Below, in pieces: positions 14,846 to 27,141 of a DNA stretch of 64,000 nucleotides. A model generated the notes under the pieces. That model ran no database searches. It was not told where the DNA came from and was given only the letters and a program-made list of their open reading frames with translations. Position numbers and translations under genes: made by a program. Origin of the DNA: Omphalotus guepiniiformis (Eukaryota > Basidiomycota > Agaricomycetes > Agaricales > Omphalotaceae); the NCBI GenBank assembly GCA_028554645.1, contig JAQOOI010000076.1, positions 992,001 to 1,056,000 on the forward strand, in the 5' to 3' direction. How positions within the stretch are numbered: the stretch's first letter is position 1; every line of letters starts with the position of its first letter.

Positions 14846-15997
14846 CTTGAACAACGGCAGTTGGGTTGTAGAAGATGTGTGATCTGTATTATGGTGTATT
14901 TTTGGCCCGGGATCTAATATTTGGGAAGATGTAGGTTATTGTAGATGTCGGTGAATGTTGTACTGGTGTACAATTATAGACGTGTAGTGAGTAGAAAGTC
15001 AGAACACTGGCCCCAATGCCTACGTGACTCTTTATTTTTCCGTTCCCCATGATCAGTGAACTGATATCTCCCCGCAGTAAGTTGAGACAACGAGTTATGA
15101 GAATCGCTATGCTCTGATATTAAGTTAAGATTCCTCATCAGAGGCACGATAGTTCGCAACGTCACACTTGAGCGAATACCGGAAAGCGACTTATCGCAGG
15201 CTCCTATTGAGAAGAAGCTTAAGGCTTGAGCGCTTGAGCTTGACTCCACATAGGAGTGTATGTATACGTATTAGTAGTCGCGCTACTGACTGTATAATAC
15301 TGCACCTTTGCTAAACTGGCCCGAGAATGAGAAATTAATCAGACCAACGTGTTCGCAAGTAGCACGCTACTCGGCGCGATACGCGAGCATTCTACTTATG
15401 GAGGATTTATAGGCGACGCAAGAGGTTCGGGTACATCGGGCGCGATGTATAGCGTCTTCACTTCCCTTGCTCCCGGCGCAGTCTAAGTGGTAGCCAGAAA
15501 GGCTGACGTGGGCTAAAATGACCTTGGATATGTACGGAGCCGTTGCAAGTTGCATAGATGGAATGTTTTCTACTGAAAATGTCGTGGTATTATGTAATAT
15601 TTGTTTATGCGTGAGAAAAGCTATAATTGGATTGCGGCAAATTCATTCTCTGCGATCATGTGCGATGGTACCTTGCGAGTTGGAACTGTGGAACACGACA
15701 TTTGTGAGTGGCAGAATGGCAGATACCGATTTCTGTACTCGCTGAAGTCAGAGCAAGACTGACATGGACGTGTCAATTTGAAGCGCATATATTCAGAAGC
15801 TACGGTTACTGAATTGAAGAAAATGACGGCAAAGCAATGGGGATTGGGGGAGAGCGCAGTTATGCATTGCAACTGTTGATTTCAGATTCCCAGCTTCGCT
15901 CCTTCAAGTACTTCTTTGACGTAGATAATTACCATTCAGTTTCCCACCCTTCTTTTATTCTTCTCCTTCTCCCTTCCTCCGACTACCCTCCCTCCAG
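14846..15997. other. Intergenic region upstream of the KRE6-like gene
   Basis: About 1.15 kb with no frame I recognise on either strand. The last 50 bases before the KRE6-like start (about 15948-15996) are almost pure pyrimidine, the CT-rich block common just upstream of strongly expressed fungal genes. Confidence 0.5.
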
Positions 15998-18582
15998 ATG
16001 CCCATCCCCCGCACCCAGTCGAGCTGGTCTTTCATCGTATGTTTCCTTTGTTTCTTTCATTACGCGTCTTCTCATATCTTTTTGCAGTCAAACTCGGATT
16101 CGCCATATCCTGCAAGCGTCGCTAGAAAGAGTCGCAGTGAATATGCGTCTATTCAAGAGAGGGTAACTAGTTATCTCCGATTTATGTCGCTTTTCTAACA
16201 CACGACTGTTACTGCAGTTCTCACTGGTTGCAGATCCTCAGGAATGGGGTTCCGACCTTTCCTTGGATCTCGTAGAGCCAGACGACCATCTGCACACCCC
16301 AGAGAAGACGGCTACTCAGATCGAGCACGATAAAAATGCCTGGTCCAAGCGTGGCGTTACTAATCTCGGTTTTCTTGCTATACTGTGTGCAGCGGTTCTC
16401 GCACTCTTGTACGTTCAGCTCATTTCTACTTCTGAGCTTGTCTCCTTACTTTACGCTAGTATTGGCTACCCTGTAGCATCCTTTGTGTCGAAGCCACTGC
16501 TTTCCACACAAGGAGCTTTCAATATTGGCGGCCTGAATGCAAGTGGACAGGTTCGTTTCCGTGCCCCTTTCATTCATTTCAGCTTTCGCGTGACATGCTT
16601 CCTCATCATTCAAATATTTTTAGGTCCCTCAAATGCCGGGGAATTGGGGGCTAATAGACCTCGAGACTCCAGCTGAGGCCCGGACGAAACCATCTTGGCA
16701 GAACCCGTCACAAAATATGATTCTTGTTTTTTCCGACGAGTTCAATACAGATGGTCGCACGTTCTATCCTGGAGATGACCCGTATTGGGAAGCAGTTGAT
16801 CTGCATTATTGGGTACATCAAAAACTCTTTTGCTGTGAGATGTTCCGCACTCACAGCTTCACTGATAGGAAACGAATAATCTGGAATGGTACGATCCCGC
16901 TGCAGTGACTACCAAAGGGGGCTCATTGGTCATTACGTTGTCGGAAACGAACACCCATGACTTGAACTTTCAAGGCGGTGCGTGTCGTACAATTACACGA
17001 GAGCAACTTACTGAAGCGTTCAATACAATACAGGCATGCTTTCAACATGGTTGGTCTAGACTCGTTGCTTCCGCTTCAAAGGCTGACTTCCCGCGTTATC
17101 AGGAATAAATTTTGCTTCACAGGCGGATATGTTGAGACATCTGTAGTGATTCCGGGAGCTAATAATGTACTTGGACTTTGGCCTGCCATATGGACAATGG
17201 GTAACCTTGGCCGTGCTGGTTATGGTGCTTCCTTGGAAGGTACATGGCCATATACTTATGGTAAGCCATTTCCGTCTCCTTCACGTTATCGACACTCATT
17301 TTAACATGGTCTAGACTCGTGTGATATCGGTACAGTGCAGAATCAAACAATCAATGGCGAGCCTGTCGCCGCCACCGAAAACGGAGATGCTGGAAAGGGC
17401 GGGATCCTGAGTTATTTGCCTGGTCAGAAGCTCTCAAGATGTACATGTGCAGGCGAGAGTCATCCCGGCCCAAAGCATTCAGATGGGACATTTGTAGGGC
17501 GATCTGCTCCTGAAATTGATGTCTTTGAAGCTCAGGTGTGTAAATCTCATGCTCTCCCCTTCCGTTAAACATACCCTATTCTGTGATGTAGATCAATCAG
17601 GATAGCTTTATTTCACAAGTTTCACAGTCAGCTCAGTGGGCGGTATGAACTCATTTGTAATCTTGATGGAGTTGCTGATTTGATTCGGTTTTTGCCTCAT
17701 TTTTAGCCCTTCAATCGAGCCTACATATGGAATAACGATTCGGACAACATGTTCATCGCTAATCCCTCCATATCACAACTGAACACGTTCATGGGGAATG
17801 TGGAGCAGCAAGCAACATCGGTGGTCACCTCCACTGATCCCGCATGTTATGAATTTGACGGTGGTTGTTTCCAGGTCTATGGATTTGAGGTAAATGAAAA
17901 AAATTCGTGTAGTCGTTATTACTCCCGAAACTGATGATGCTTCTATGTCGTCATACAGTACAAACCAGGTAAGCCGCCCACTTCGAGTTCTGTTGCTTTT
18001 CTAACGCCTTGTCCAAAATTCATAGGATTTGATGATGCCGTGAGTGGCGTACCTATCATGATTGTGTGACGAGTCTGAGCATCGTACCCGCAGTACATCA
18101 CATGGATATCAAGCAACACGACCGCCTGGTCACTCAAGGTTGCCGGTCTAGGTGCAGACGAAAGTGTTCAAATCTCTGCGCGACCAGTCCCCCAAGAACC
18201 AATGTACGTTCTTCGATTCTTCTAAAGCTCGGTTCGCATCGACTGATGTGCCACAGTACCTCTTGGCCAACCTAGGCATGTCGACAAACTTCGGCCCCGT
18301 GGATCTAGGCCACCTGAACTTCCCCGTACATATGTCAATCGACTACATCCGAGTGTATCAGCCAGAAAACGATATCAATATTGGTTGCGATCCTCCGGAC
18401 TTTCCAACGCTGGCCTACATCAACCAGTATGTTTTTGCGTTCCTGTTTCACGCTGAAGTACGAAAATTGCTAACGACATAATTGGAAGGTATATTGAAGC
18501 ATACACGAATCCTAATTTGACCACTTGGCGTGGCGATTTTGGCCAGCCCTTCCCGAAGAACAGTTTCCTTGGGGAATGCTAG
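15998..18582 (+). CDS. KRE6/SKN1-type GH16 beta-glucan synthesis protein
   Basis: Type II membrane protein of the secretory pathway needed for beta-1,6-glucan of the cell wall. A cytosolic N-terminus of about 87 residues is followed by one transmembrane helix (about 88-107, NLGFLAILCAAVLALLYVQLI) and a lumenal GH16-like domain. Motifs: ILVFSDEFNTDGRTFYPGDDPYWEAVDLHYW, split over introns; ETNNLEWYDP; FTGGYVETSV; GLWPAIWTMGNLGR; the ExDxxE catalytic signature in PEIDVFEAQ; and the terminal block HMSIDYIRVYQ ... RGDFGQPFPKNSFLGEC. More than ten introns. At about 18201-18252 the intron has the tetranucleotide GTAC at both borders; the GT donor that keeps the frame gives a doubled Tyr. The N-terminus is shorter than in yeast Kre6. 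It is the first of three cell-wall-related genes in a row. Confidence 0.93.
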
Positions 18583-19490
18583 AACCTTCGATGAACGGGC
18601 ATTGTTTGTTGCCGTACCCGTGTCTCGATACCTATTGACTGCAAGGATATCTCGGTCTCACAGGGCAGGAGCCAACTATCTTGTTTTCTTAGACGCAAGC
18701 CCTGCTCATTTTCCTTGTCATTGTCTGTTGCTTTGCTCGCTCACTTTACATGTTTGACATTTACGTTTTGCCATATGCATCTACCTGTGGACTAGCAGCC
18801 CTCTCTTGACATTTTCTTGGCTTTGTTCATCAGTACGTACAAGTACTGTCAAGCCTTCAAGCTCCCCTCCATTCGCATTGTCTTCGCTACTTTGCAGGAC
18901 ACAGCCCTTTCTACATAAGCATACATGTTTTACACACTAACATACATATCCCACTGCAATTGACGATACCTCACTGTTCATTTGTTTTCGATCTTCCGGG
19001 AGCATTTCTAACTTACCTTTATCTTCGACGACCCCGTACATATATATACATAGTTTTTTTCTCTTCGGACTACCGAGACAGGTTGCATTGTATTTTGTAC
19101 GATTCTTGTATTATTAGAATACGACGAAAGCATTAATTACATTAGAGTCTCTTGGCGAGTCTCTCGACTCGGATACAGTTGTTTACGGCTTGAGTTATAC
19201 ATTGACGGAGATGTTTTCTGTTCAGTGATTGACGTTGTCTTTACGCTTTACTAGCTTAATAGCCTAGTAATCTGCTTCCGGTTCCGCTCTGTGGTGCGTA
19301 AGTAGGAGAATAAGCTGGATGCTCTACCAGTGGCGGCGAAAGCATGCTATGCTACAGAATGCAATGAAGCCCGTGCCAAGAGGGTACGAAATAGAGTGCT
19401 CAGTTTATCAATAACACAATTGAGATAGCAAGAATTTGATACAGGGCTACTACATCCTGAGGTGCAATGATCAAACAGAGCATCACAGTT
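18583..19490. other. Convergent 3' flanks of the KRE6-like and CBM1 genes
   Basis: About 0.9 kb with no recognisable gene. It includes an AT-alternating stretch (about 19038-19053) and T-rich runs, consistent with 3' untranslated sequence and terminators. Confidence 0.5.
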
Positions 19491-20343
19491 TCAACACAAG
19501 CAATCCAGATGCAATGAGGTTAACGAGCAAGTCTGACCACTGGGCTCATCGTTACCTGTCTGGAGAAAGATAGTGTATACGTCCGGATCATTCGTCGCAC
19601 ACGCGAGGAAATTCAGCTGTCTGGGGTTGGTAGTGATAATAGTATCTCCCTCGAGCCCCCAGTCGGTCGTAGTCGCCAAGGATCCGAAGGACAGAGTCTG
19701 GTATGACGCAGTGCCTGTCGTGTCGACGTTGAGGTAGACCGTGCCATTTGAAGAAGGGAGTGATATGGTCGTTCCGAGGGTGAAGTAGCCGGACGTGTCT
19801 TCAGGTCCTAAGACTGCAACTCCGTCTTGTATTATTACGGTTAGCTCGACTTCGTGTGGCCTGAGCATTATAAGATGTATACGCACTGCTGTTTTGTAAA
19901 TAAAAATGGTAAGTGGGGTCTTGGTCCGAGCGAATCTGGGACCCAGTTGGTGTAGAACCGGTGGACGTGCTTGTAGCCGAAGAACTACCGCTGGCGGCGC
20001 CTGACGTAGAAGTGGCGGGAGTTGTGGGGGTTGCAGTAGCTGAAGCTGCCCCGGGTACACATTGAGAGTAATCTATACGCGCATGATTTCACTCTGAAAG
20101 AAGATACCTCAGAAGCTTACTGACATGCGTTTGTCACAGTGCAAGTATACCCTGTTACACAAGTCGTCGCGCCCGACCTACAAGTTATAACGCAAGAGTC
20201 AACGCCCTGATACTATAACCTCGCACTTATACTTACCATCCTATACCGCCACACTGTCCCCAAGCCGGAGATTGCGCATTGACTCGGCTCACGCAGTACA
20301 GCACTGCAACAGCCGCAGGTAGGACACCAATGCGAGAGAACAT
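19491..20343 (-). CDS. Secreted protein with N-terminal CBM1 cellulose-binding module
   Basis: The start MFSRIGVLPAAVAVLYCVSRVNA at 20343 is a clear signal peptide. The mature protein opens with a fungal-type carbohydrate-binding module 1, SPAWGQCGGIGW - SGATTCVTGYTCTV - SQCVPG, with conserved cysteines and aromatic residues, split by two introns. A Thr/Ser/Ala linker of about 45 residues follows (ATPTTPATSTSGAASGSS), then a C-terminal domain of about 130 residues (VAVLGPEDTSGYFTLG ... LQTGNDEPSGQTC) that I cannot assign to any hydrolase family. The intron before that domain is only about 37 bases in my model, so this border is uncertain. It is expected to bind cellulose or chitin outside the cell; no catalytic residues are recognised. 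Confidence 0.8.
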
Positions 20344-20656
20344 AGCTTTCTAGTTGCGGAGGTTGACGACTAGAAGAACTTGTTATATGCCCATCTGGTG
20401 GTCAGCTGAATGCCAGGATAAACGGAGGCACATCGCTGAATATGTGTTGCTTCCAGTGGTGTGGATTATCATCGGAAACGACGAAAGGTGATTTTTCGGG
20501 GACTTTACTGCCTTGGTTGTTATTCCAGGACGTTATTAAGTGAATCGTCTACACGGCTCAGTGTCGAGATAGATATGTAGATAGATGATAATACACAGCT
20601 CTGCGTCGAGTGGAGCACTGCAACTGAACCACAAAGTGGCTGTGCCAAATTTCATC

Positions 20657-22396
20657 ATGGCACCTTCTTATGAACGACTTGCAACAAATGAGTCCTCCGA
20701 CCAGTTGGAAACTGAACGTCCCTCTTCGACAAGACTACCCAGACAGAATAATTCCAAACGCAACTTGTTCTTCGTTCTCTTAGCTTTCTTCTTCACCGCT
20801 TTCGTCTTTTACAAAGCAGGCCAGTGGTCTGTTGTCACCGCTCCGGCCCATTCAACCGCCGACGCCGACGCCGACGATACTGGGACGGTAGATTCACCCC
20901 CGAAAGAGAACGGCACAGAGACTGACATAGAAGATATGCCTGGAAAGTACAGTGTTGGATAGTGAGTTTCCTGCTTTCCAGACATTCAGTTGCTGATCTT
21001 ATGATAGTTTCACTAATTGGTATCGAGATCTCTCAACCTAAGGTTAAAGGAGAAGTTACTCACTTTTGCTCTACAGGGGAATCTATGGAAGGAAATATCC
21101 TCCTTCACTCATCCCTGTTCAGGATCTCACGTACGTCTCGTATTTCTCCAATGCTCTGAGCATGACCTTGACCATTCTACAGACACATTCTCTACGCATT
21201 CGCCAATGTCAACCCATCTTCAGGCGAGGTCTCCCTCTCTGATCTATGGGCCGACCAAGACATTCACTATCCTGGAGACTCTTGGTCAGATTCCGGTACC
21301 AATCTCTACGGCAACTTTAAAGCGATCTACAACCTGAAGAAACAGAACCGCCATCTCAAGCTTTTGCTCTCCATTGGAGGCTGGACTTACTCACCCTCAT
21401 TCCATCCGGTCGTGGTATCCCCGCCTTTACGCAAGAACTTTGTAGACTCTGCTGTGAAGCTGCTGGAGGATTACGGACTGGACGGCCTAGATGTCGACTA
21501 TGAGTATCCGCAGAATGATCCTCAGGCAAGAGGATACGTCCACCTTCTACGCGAATTGCGAGAGGCGCTGGATGACCATGCGAGGCAGAAGGGTACCGAT
21601 TATAAATTTCTTTTGACTGTGAGTGTTAGGCTGCTGTGGCAGAAGTAATCTAATTGCATGAGCAGATTGCCGCACCATGTGGTCCAGACAACTACCAAAA
21701 ACTTCACATCAAAGAAATGGATACTTATCTCGATTTCTGGAATTTGATGGCTTATGATTTTGGTAACGAGTAGCCATCCTCTTCTTCCTCCTTCTTTGAT
21801 CTGATCCTCACGACTCCATAGCGGGCTCCTGGGACACAGTTGCTGGCCACCAAGCCAACCTCTTCGGTGGTCAAATCAGCGCCTCTAAATCTATCTCCCA
21901 CTACATCTCCAATGGTGTCGCACCCTACAAGCTCATCCTCGGTATCCCTCTCTACGGACGATCCTTCCTCAATACCGATGGACCAGGCACGCCGTTCTCT
22001 GGCGTCGGCCAAGGTAGCTGGGAGGCCGGCGTATACGATTACCGCGCCCTCCCTCTCCCCGGCTCGTACGTCATGCGAGACGATCAGGCCAAGGCCAGCT
22101 GGACTTTTGACTATAGCAAGAAAGAGATGATCAGTTTTGATAGTGAGGAAGTTGGGCAGTGGAAAGGCGAGTGGATCAGGAAAATGGGATTGGGAGGGAG
22201 TATGTTTTGGGAACTCAGTGGGGATAAAGGAACAGAGAGGAAGGATATGGAGGGAGGTCATGGTAAAGAACTCCAGCCTGGCCATAGTCTCGTCAGGGTG
22301 GTCAAGGACGCTATGGGCGGTTTGGAAATGAACCAGCAAAATTGGCTCAAGTATGAAAACAGCAAATTTGATAACATGCGGAACGGCATGCAATAA
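20657..22396 (+). CDS. Membrane-anchored GH18 chitinase
   Basis: Chitin-hydrolysing enzyme of family 18. The start [13 protein letters not shown] (20657; an in-frame ATG also lies at 20585) gives a polar N-terminus, then a single hydrophobic helix (about residues 37-55, [20 protein letters not shown]) with no cleavage site, so it is predicted to be a type II membrane protein facing the wall. The barrel shows [34 protein letters not shown], the catalytic [10 protein letters not shown] (DxxDxDxE with the essential Glu), [23 protein letters not shown] and [11 protein letters not shown]. The insert [12 protein letters not shown] between strands suggests the chitinase insertion domain of subfamily A. 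Introns are canonical. Stop at 22394-22396. Confidence 0.93.
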
Positions 22397-22712
22397 ACGC
22401 GACATGCTTTGAACATCGAATAGACGTCTTACTGTAGCCGTGAAGTAATTGTCTGTACAATAATCATTGTGTATATGTACTATCAATCGTACGCATTGAC
22501 TCTCACGATGAAGAATGGGTACATATTCTTTAAAAAATATTACAAAACATCGGGTAGCAAAATCATGAATGTAAGTTCGATGTGATAACAAACGAGTCGA
22601 GTAAATGATGAAAAAGAATACATTGTGTTACAGAGAAAGAATGAACATCCAAACAATTGGGGGTTATATCAGTGGTGTGATTGTATAATGTGACTATCGA
22701 CTGACAGGAGCT
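22397..22712. other. Convergent 3' flanks, chitinase and tetraspan protein
   Basis: AT-rich 316 bases between two facing stop codons; no gene seen. The long minus-strand frame overlapping the chitinase is a shadow. Confidence 0.5.
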
Positions 22713-23594
22713 TCAATCATCGATACGACGATACGCTCTATTTCCGGCTGCCCACCGATGTCCTTTATCAGCGGATACGCCAGTAGTCACTACAGCAGCG
22801 ACTATGATAACCGAAAAGATCCATGAAAACGTGCCCAAGATGTAAGCTGACCCTAAGATCGTTGCAACACGCGTTGTTAGCCCGACGAGGGGATTTTGCC
22901 AGCAGTAACGAGATGCACTTGCCTGGCTTCGCATTGCTGAAGGTGGGGAATGCACCGGTACGATTCGTCTCGGTGACGATAACGAAAGCAATTAGTTCAA
23001 AGATAGCTGTTCGGGTACAAACAGAACCAGTAAGAGATAGCCATCGCAGCACCCCATTGCGCCGAACCGCACAGCGTAAGGTCTTAGTGACTCACCTTGA
23101 AACGCCACCAAACCAGCAACTGCTTTCCATATCCTTCTTCGCCTAGAACCGGTGCTTACACCGACCAAGATAGCGAACAAGGATAAAGCAGCGAAACCAG
23201 TAGCGAGCTCAACAGCGTATCCAGCGCTCGTCCACGCAGCACAAAACGAACTGTTCTCGCTCCCGCACGAATCTTGTACACTTCGGGGGAACTTGCGGCA
23301 TTCATACACATTATCACCCGATCCAGCTACATTGTAACCACAAAGCTGATCCAAACCATAGCGAAGGGTGTTGTTTTGAGACTTTACTATCAACCTATTG
23401 TGGGTGCGCTGCATGAGAAAGAGGAGCGCATACACAGAAAAGGATAACAACGAACCAGTCTGTACGACGAGCTGCAATTACATTCTGACATTAACGAATC
23501 AGCTACGGGCTATAGAAGTGAGGGTTTAAGAACATACGAAGACGAGACTAATTGCGACGGTAAAGAAGGCGACAACATACGATGTCTTCCGCAT
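22713..23594 (-). CDS. Four-helix (claudin/Sur7-like topology) membrane protein
   Basis: Conserved fungal integral membrane protein of unknown role. The start MRKTSYVVAFFTVAISLVF at 23594 is the first helix; next come an extracellular loop with YGLDQLCGY and a cysteine-rich pattern (CRKFPRSVQDSC ... SFCAAWTSAGYA), helix 2 (ATGFAALSLFAILVGVST), a basic loop SRRRRIWKAVAGLVAF, helix 3 (LFELIAFVIVTE-like), and helix 4 (TFSWIFSVIIVAAVVTTGVSA), ending DKGHRWAAGNRAYRRIDD. Four helices with a cysteine-bearing first loop recall claudin/SUR7 proteins, but I claim only the topology. One intron near 22912 starts GCAAGT and ends TTAG, a GC-AG intron that is required to keep the frame. Confidence 0.8.
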
Positions 23595-23830
23595 GCTGGA
23601 AACAGCAAAGAGACGCAGTCGCAGTCTGGTCGTAGTCGTGCAGCAAATGGCTCTAGAATCTCCGACTCTTTCTAGACGCGATGAATGACGTCATGCCCAT
23701 CTACACCACAGTGAGATCTCAGTCTCAGTCTGGTACATACAAACTGTAAAACGATGGGGGAAAAGTCCCTGCAAGAGGCTTAGCTAAGCTCTCAGTTCTG
23801 ATATATCCATAACCTACTGACTGAATTTCG

Positions 23831-23835
23831 AAAAA
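23831..23835 (-). terminator. Pol III T-run terminator of tRNA-His
   Basis: Five consecutive T on the minus strand, six bases beyond the tRNA 3' end. Confidence 0.6.
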
Positions 23836-23841
23836 TGTAAC

Positions 23842-23940
23842 TGTCCCTGGGGAGATTCGAGCTCCCGGCTTCACGGTTTGCTTATGTAACTGTATGCCAC
23901 AATCCACAACGTGATGATTTGACCACTAATCGACAGGGAC
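23842..23940 (-). tRNA. tRNA-His (anticodon GTG) with a 27-base intron
   Basis: Read on the minus strand: acceptor GTCCCTG pairs with CAGGGAC plus discriminator A; D arm GATT/AATC; anticodon stem TCACG/CGTGA with loop TTGTGG and anticodon GTG at 23905-23907; T stem GGGAG/CTCCC with loop CTCGAAT. About 27 bases at 23877-23903 interrupt the loop at the standard site after position 37. No G at -1 is encoded, as expected in eukaryotes where it is added afterwards. A run of five T on the minus strand (23831-23835) follows as Pol III terminator. Oddity: position 54 is C instead of T in the B box. It lies 117 bases from the stop of the CTL gene. Confidence 0.85.
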
Positions 23941-24056
23941 TTGCCATAACTTGGCATCATACTAATATCATTCTTGACTAGCTGTGCAATATCAAAAGGC
24001 CATGAAATATGTATGAATGTAGAGTATGTGTTCCTCCCAAGCAACGAATACATAGT

Positions 24057-26522
24057 TTAAACTCTTGGAACTCCCTTTGTAACATCTGGATAATTCTGTG
24101 CTATGAGCTAATGTCAAGCCATCAGATTTACATCATTGAACAAAGTAGTGTTAATGACTTACACCAAAGAGCGCGGGTGCTCGAATTGCTAGTACTTGTG
24201 GATCTTCGCCAAGTCCAACGAATCTGGACGAAATGGATTCATAAATCTTTATCGAGATACGAAAGGAGGAACTCACATTGTAGATACGCCGGCTTCGATG
24301 GCGGAGGAAAGGGTCAAAGCTGCCAAATAGTTAGAACTGCAATCGACGCGCCCGCGTTATGATTACTTACAGCACATTATACCAATCAAAAACGCAAACA
24401 ATATCACTGGAGCAGTGTACTGTCCATCTGCATTGTACGGCGGGTCTGTGACTAAGATAGAGACAGTCATAAGTGCAAACTTGAGTTTACAGGTAACAAA
24501 CAGTGGAACTCACTACGCAGGTAGAGATATGCAAACAAAGATGACAACATTCCTATGGCGTACGCGCCCCACGTCAATGCTATCATATAACTTAGCCTCA
24601 CGACAAACGAATTGTATTAGACAAGACTCACTCATTCCAACTAAGGAATCATTGACAAGCGCGTCAATACCACGATCCCTGAACAACCTCCACGTATCCT
24701 TTGCAGCAGATAGGTAGTTCTTTCCGTACAGTGCTGTCATGAAGTACACGGTTAGAATTATGTTGCTGAACTAAGATGTTTGGTCGATTGCTCACAAATT
24801 TCAATGTAGGCGTATCTAGAATTATCTGCGAATTAGTCCGCAATCTACGGAGCTTGTATGCAAAAGCCACAGACCTGTTGAAATACTCGACGGCACTCTC
24901 TATACACCCAACAAAACATGCAGCACAGCATGCGAGACAAGCTTCCACCGCTGGAATGATAATCAATGTCAGCTAATAACGAAATCAGGTCAAAAGAGAT
25001 ACGAACGATGGCCGTCTGCATTGGCACTGTTCTGTACGGCATTCAAGACCAACCGCAAAAGCTCAAGTAACGTCACAATCAACGATCCAAACGCGATAGA
25101 TCCCAGCGACAACGTTGACGCCCGGCCGAATGCAGACAATGTAGGATGTTTTGGCTAGTGGACAGCGTAGGTCAGTCAATGAATAGAACTACGGACAAAA
25201 AAGCATACCATTTCGCCCAAATCTCGTGGACCAAAGTAGTACCAGGAACCATATGGACCACCTGCGAGGGTTGCGAGCGCGACATTCCCGATAACTTGCG
25301 AAGTCCAGAGGTACGAAAAGGTAGCGTAGAAGATGAGGCCTGCGACTGTACCGGATGAGCAGGACGAGGTGTTACAGGCTAACAGAATTCATTAATGAGA
25401 CATTAGTACTAGCTTATCAACTCACATGGGCTTCCGGGTGTCCACTTGGTATATCTAAAACCAGAAACTACTGTAAGAAAGACGTAAACAGTGTATTCTT
25501 ATGACTTACATAGCAATGCTTGTAAAGACATACCACCTGTCAAGCAATCAATTAATCTGCTTGGCAAAAGTAACAGAAAGGGTGAATGAACTCACACCGA
25601 CAGCGCGGCTTGAAGGATCAACGCAATGAATGCAACGACATAGACGCTCTTGTGATGTTTTGAAACGTCCATAACGACTTGCAGCAAAAGTGACGCGAGG
25701 GGTATGCGGGACCTGAAGCCCCAATACGAAAATATAGACAAGAGGGCGATAATCGTGAAAATAATAGCTCCGGCTACATGAGCGGGCTCTCAGTAAGTAA
25801 CGGGTGCAATGCAGGTAACATCAGGATAGCATACAATAATATCTTGTGATCCAATAGTAGATGCATATTCCGCTGCATGCAACTCAACGATCGGTGACAC
25901 CAAGAGAAAGCAAGCTACGCACATGTTCAAGGCAATAGACAGTATGAGTGTGATGTGCATAATGAGCTTCGTAAAGAGTCTTGTGAGCATTAGATATAAG
26001 ACGGAAAACAAAACAGCGGCTGCTGTGACCAGCAGTAGAAGATAGACGGTACTCCTGCCTGATAGTTTAGCATCGGCGGGAATACTTAGCCAATCGAATA
26101 CACGCACCGATTCAACGTAATAGAACTAGCAGAGTTGCCGCCTGATGTCCCTAGGCCTCCCCCGAGCCCGTCATTAGACACCCAAGACGAAAGAGCTACG
26201 CCGGACAACGCAGCAAACCCGAGGAACTGTCATTGGAATGTTAAGTGATACGCTGCTCTGTCTGTCCAACATCGCCCAGTCAAGAATCGCATACCTGAAG
26301 CACAAACAGCACTAAAAAGATCGGGTCGTTGACTTTTTTCTTGGGCTTGAACCTATCACCCTCGTACGGGTTCTTTACATCGCCAGCACTGAGGTACTGC
26401 TGCTCGTCTTGAGGAGGATAGTATGTTTGGCCATACGCTGGGGTAGGCCCTGGGTATGGAGCTTGCTGTGAGTAGCCTTGAGGACCCCCTGTTCCCCACT
26501 GGTTATTGTTCCAGTTCGACAT
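24057..26522 (-). CDS. PNS1: CTL/PNS1 choline-transporter-like membrane protein
   Basis: Plasma-membrane protein of the CTL (SLC44) family; the animal members move choline, the yeast homologue Pns1 has no settled substrate. The start MSNWNNNQWGTGG at 26522 opens a cytosolic Gln/Pro/Tyr-rich tail of about 60 residues, followed by KKKVNDPIFLVLFVLQ and about ten hydrophobic segments spread over some fifteen short exons (for example TVYLLLLVTAAAVLFSVLYLML and MHITLILSIALNM). Late landmarks are the loop TALYGKNYLSAAKDTWRLFRDRGIDALVND, typical of the family, APVILFAFLIGIMC, LSSAIEAGVSTIFVGLGEDP and the end APALFG - NYPDVTKGVPRV (stop 24057-24059). Splicing is canonical where I checked it. Confidence 0.88.
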
Positions 26523-27141
26523 TGACTCCGAGGTTCAAATGCCAGTGAAGATAATGTCGATGGATTGTTCGTGCAAGGATTCAAGCGAGCTACGGTCAAT
26601 ATATGCAAGAATGTTCTTGGCTAAGGATCTGGCTTGTCGTGAAATGTCGTGTAGGTGAAATAGAAGATGTACTGTTCTGAATGAATGGACAGGAGGTCTG
26701 CCATGCACGCGTCATTTTGCCTGCCCGATCGCTTTATAAAACCGAAGGTGCACCTACTAAACCACTTATATACCTCGGACTTTGCTAAGTAGAGGTCAGA
26801 GGAATGAGATGAAGGCAACTCATGGATCAAGACCTTGAAAGTAATGATACTGGACTAGACCTGAAGCACGCCCTCTACTATCGAGAGTTATCTCCATAAG
26901 AGGGCGCACGTCACCAAGCTAATACTGGCAGTGGATAAATGATAAATGCTTTCGATTTAGCTGAATAAAATACAGTACATTATCTGAGGGGATGCATATA
27001 AAGACAGTGCTTAAAAAGACAATCGTGACGAGTCAATGCAACATTATACCCCGTAAACTTGAAAGAAAAGCCAAATAAATGTGAAGTCCGGAGGTAGGCT
27101 ATTAGTGTACGCAACAACCTCGTACCCAAAATCGTGTTATT
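26523..27141. other. Promoter of the CTL gene and 3' flank of PP2C gene 1
   Basis: No gene recognised in these 619 bases. The region is AT-rich near 26930-27080. Confidence 0.5.

Noticed and set aside
21752..22591. 279-codon open frame on the minus strand
   Set aside because: It lies antisense to the GH18 chitinase, whose frame carries every family motif; the composition is that of a shadow frame.
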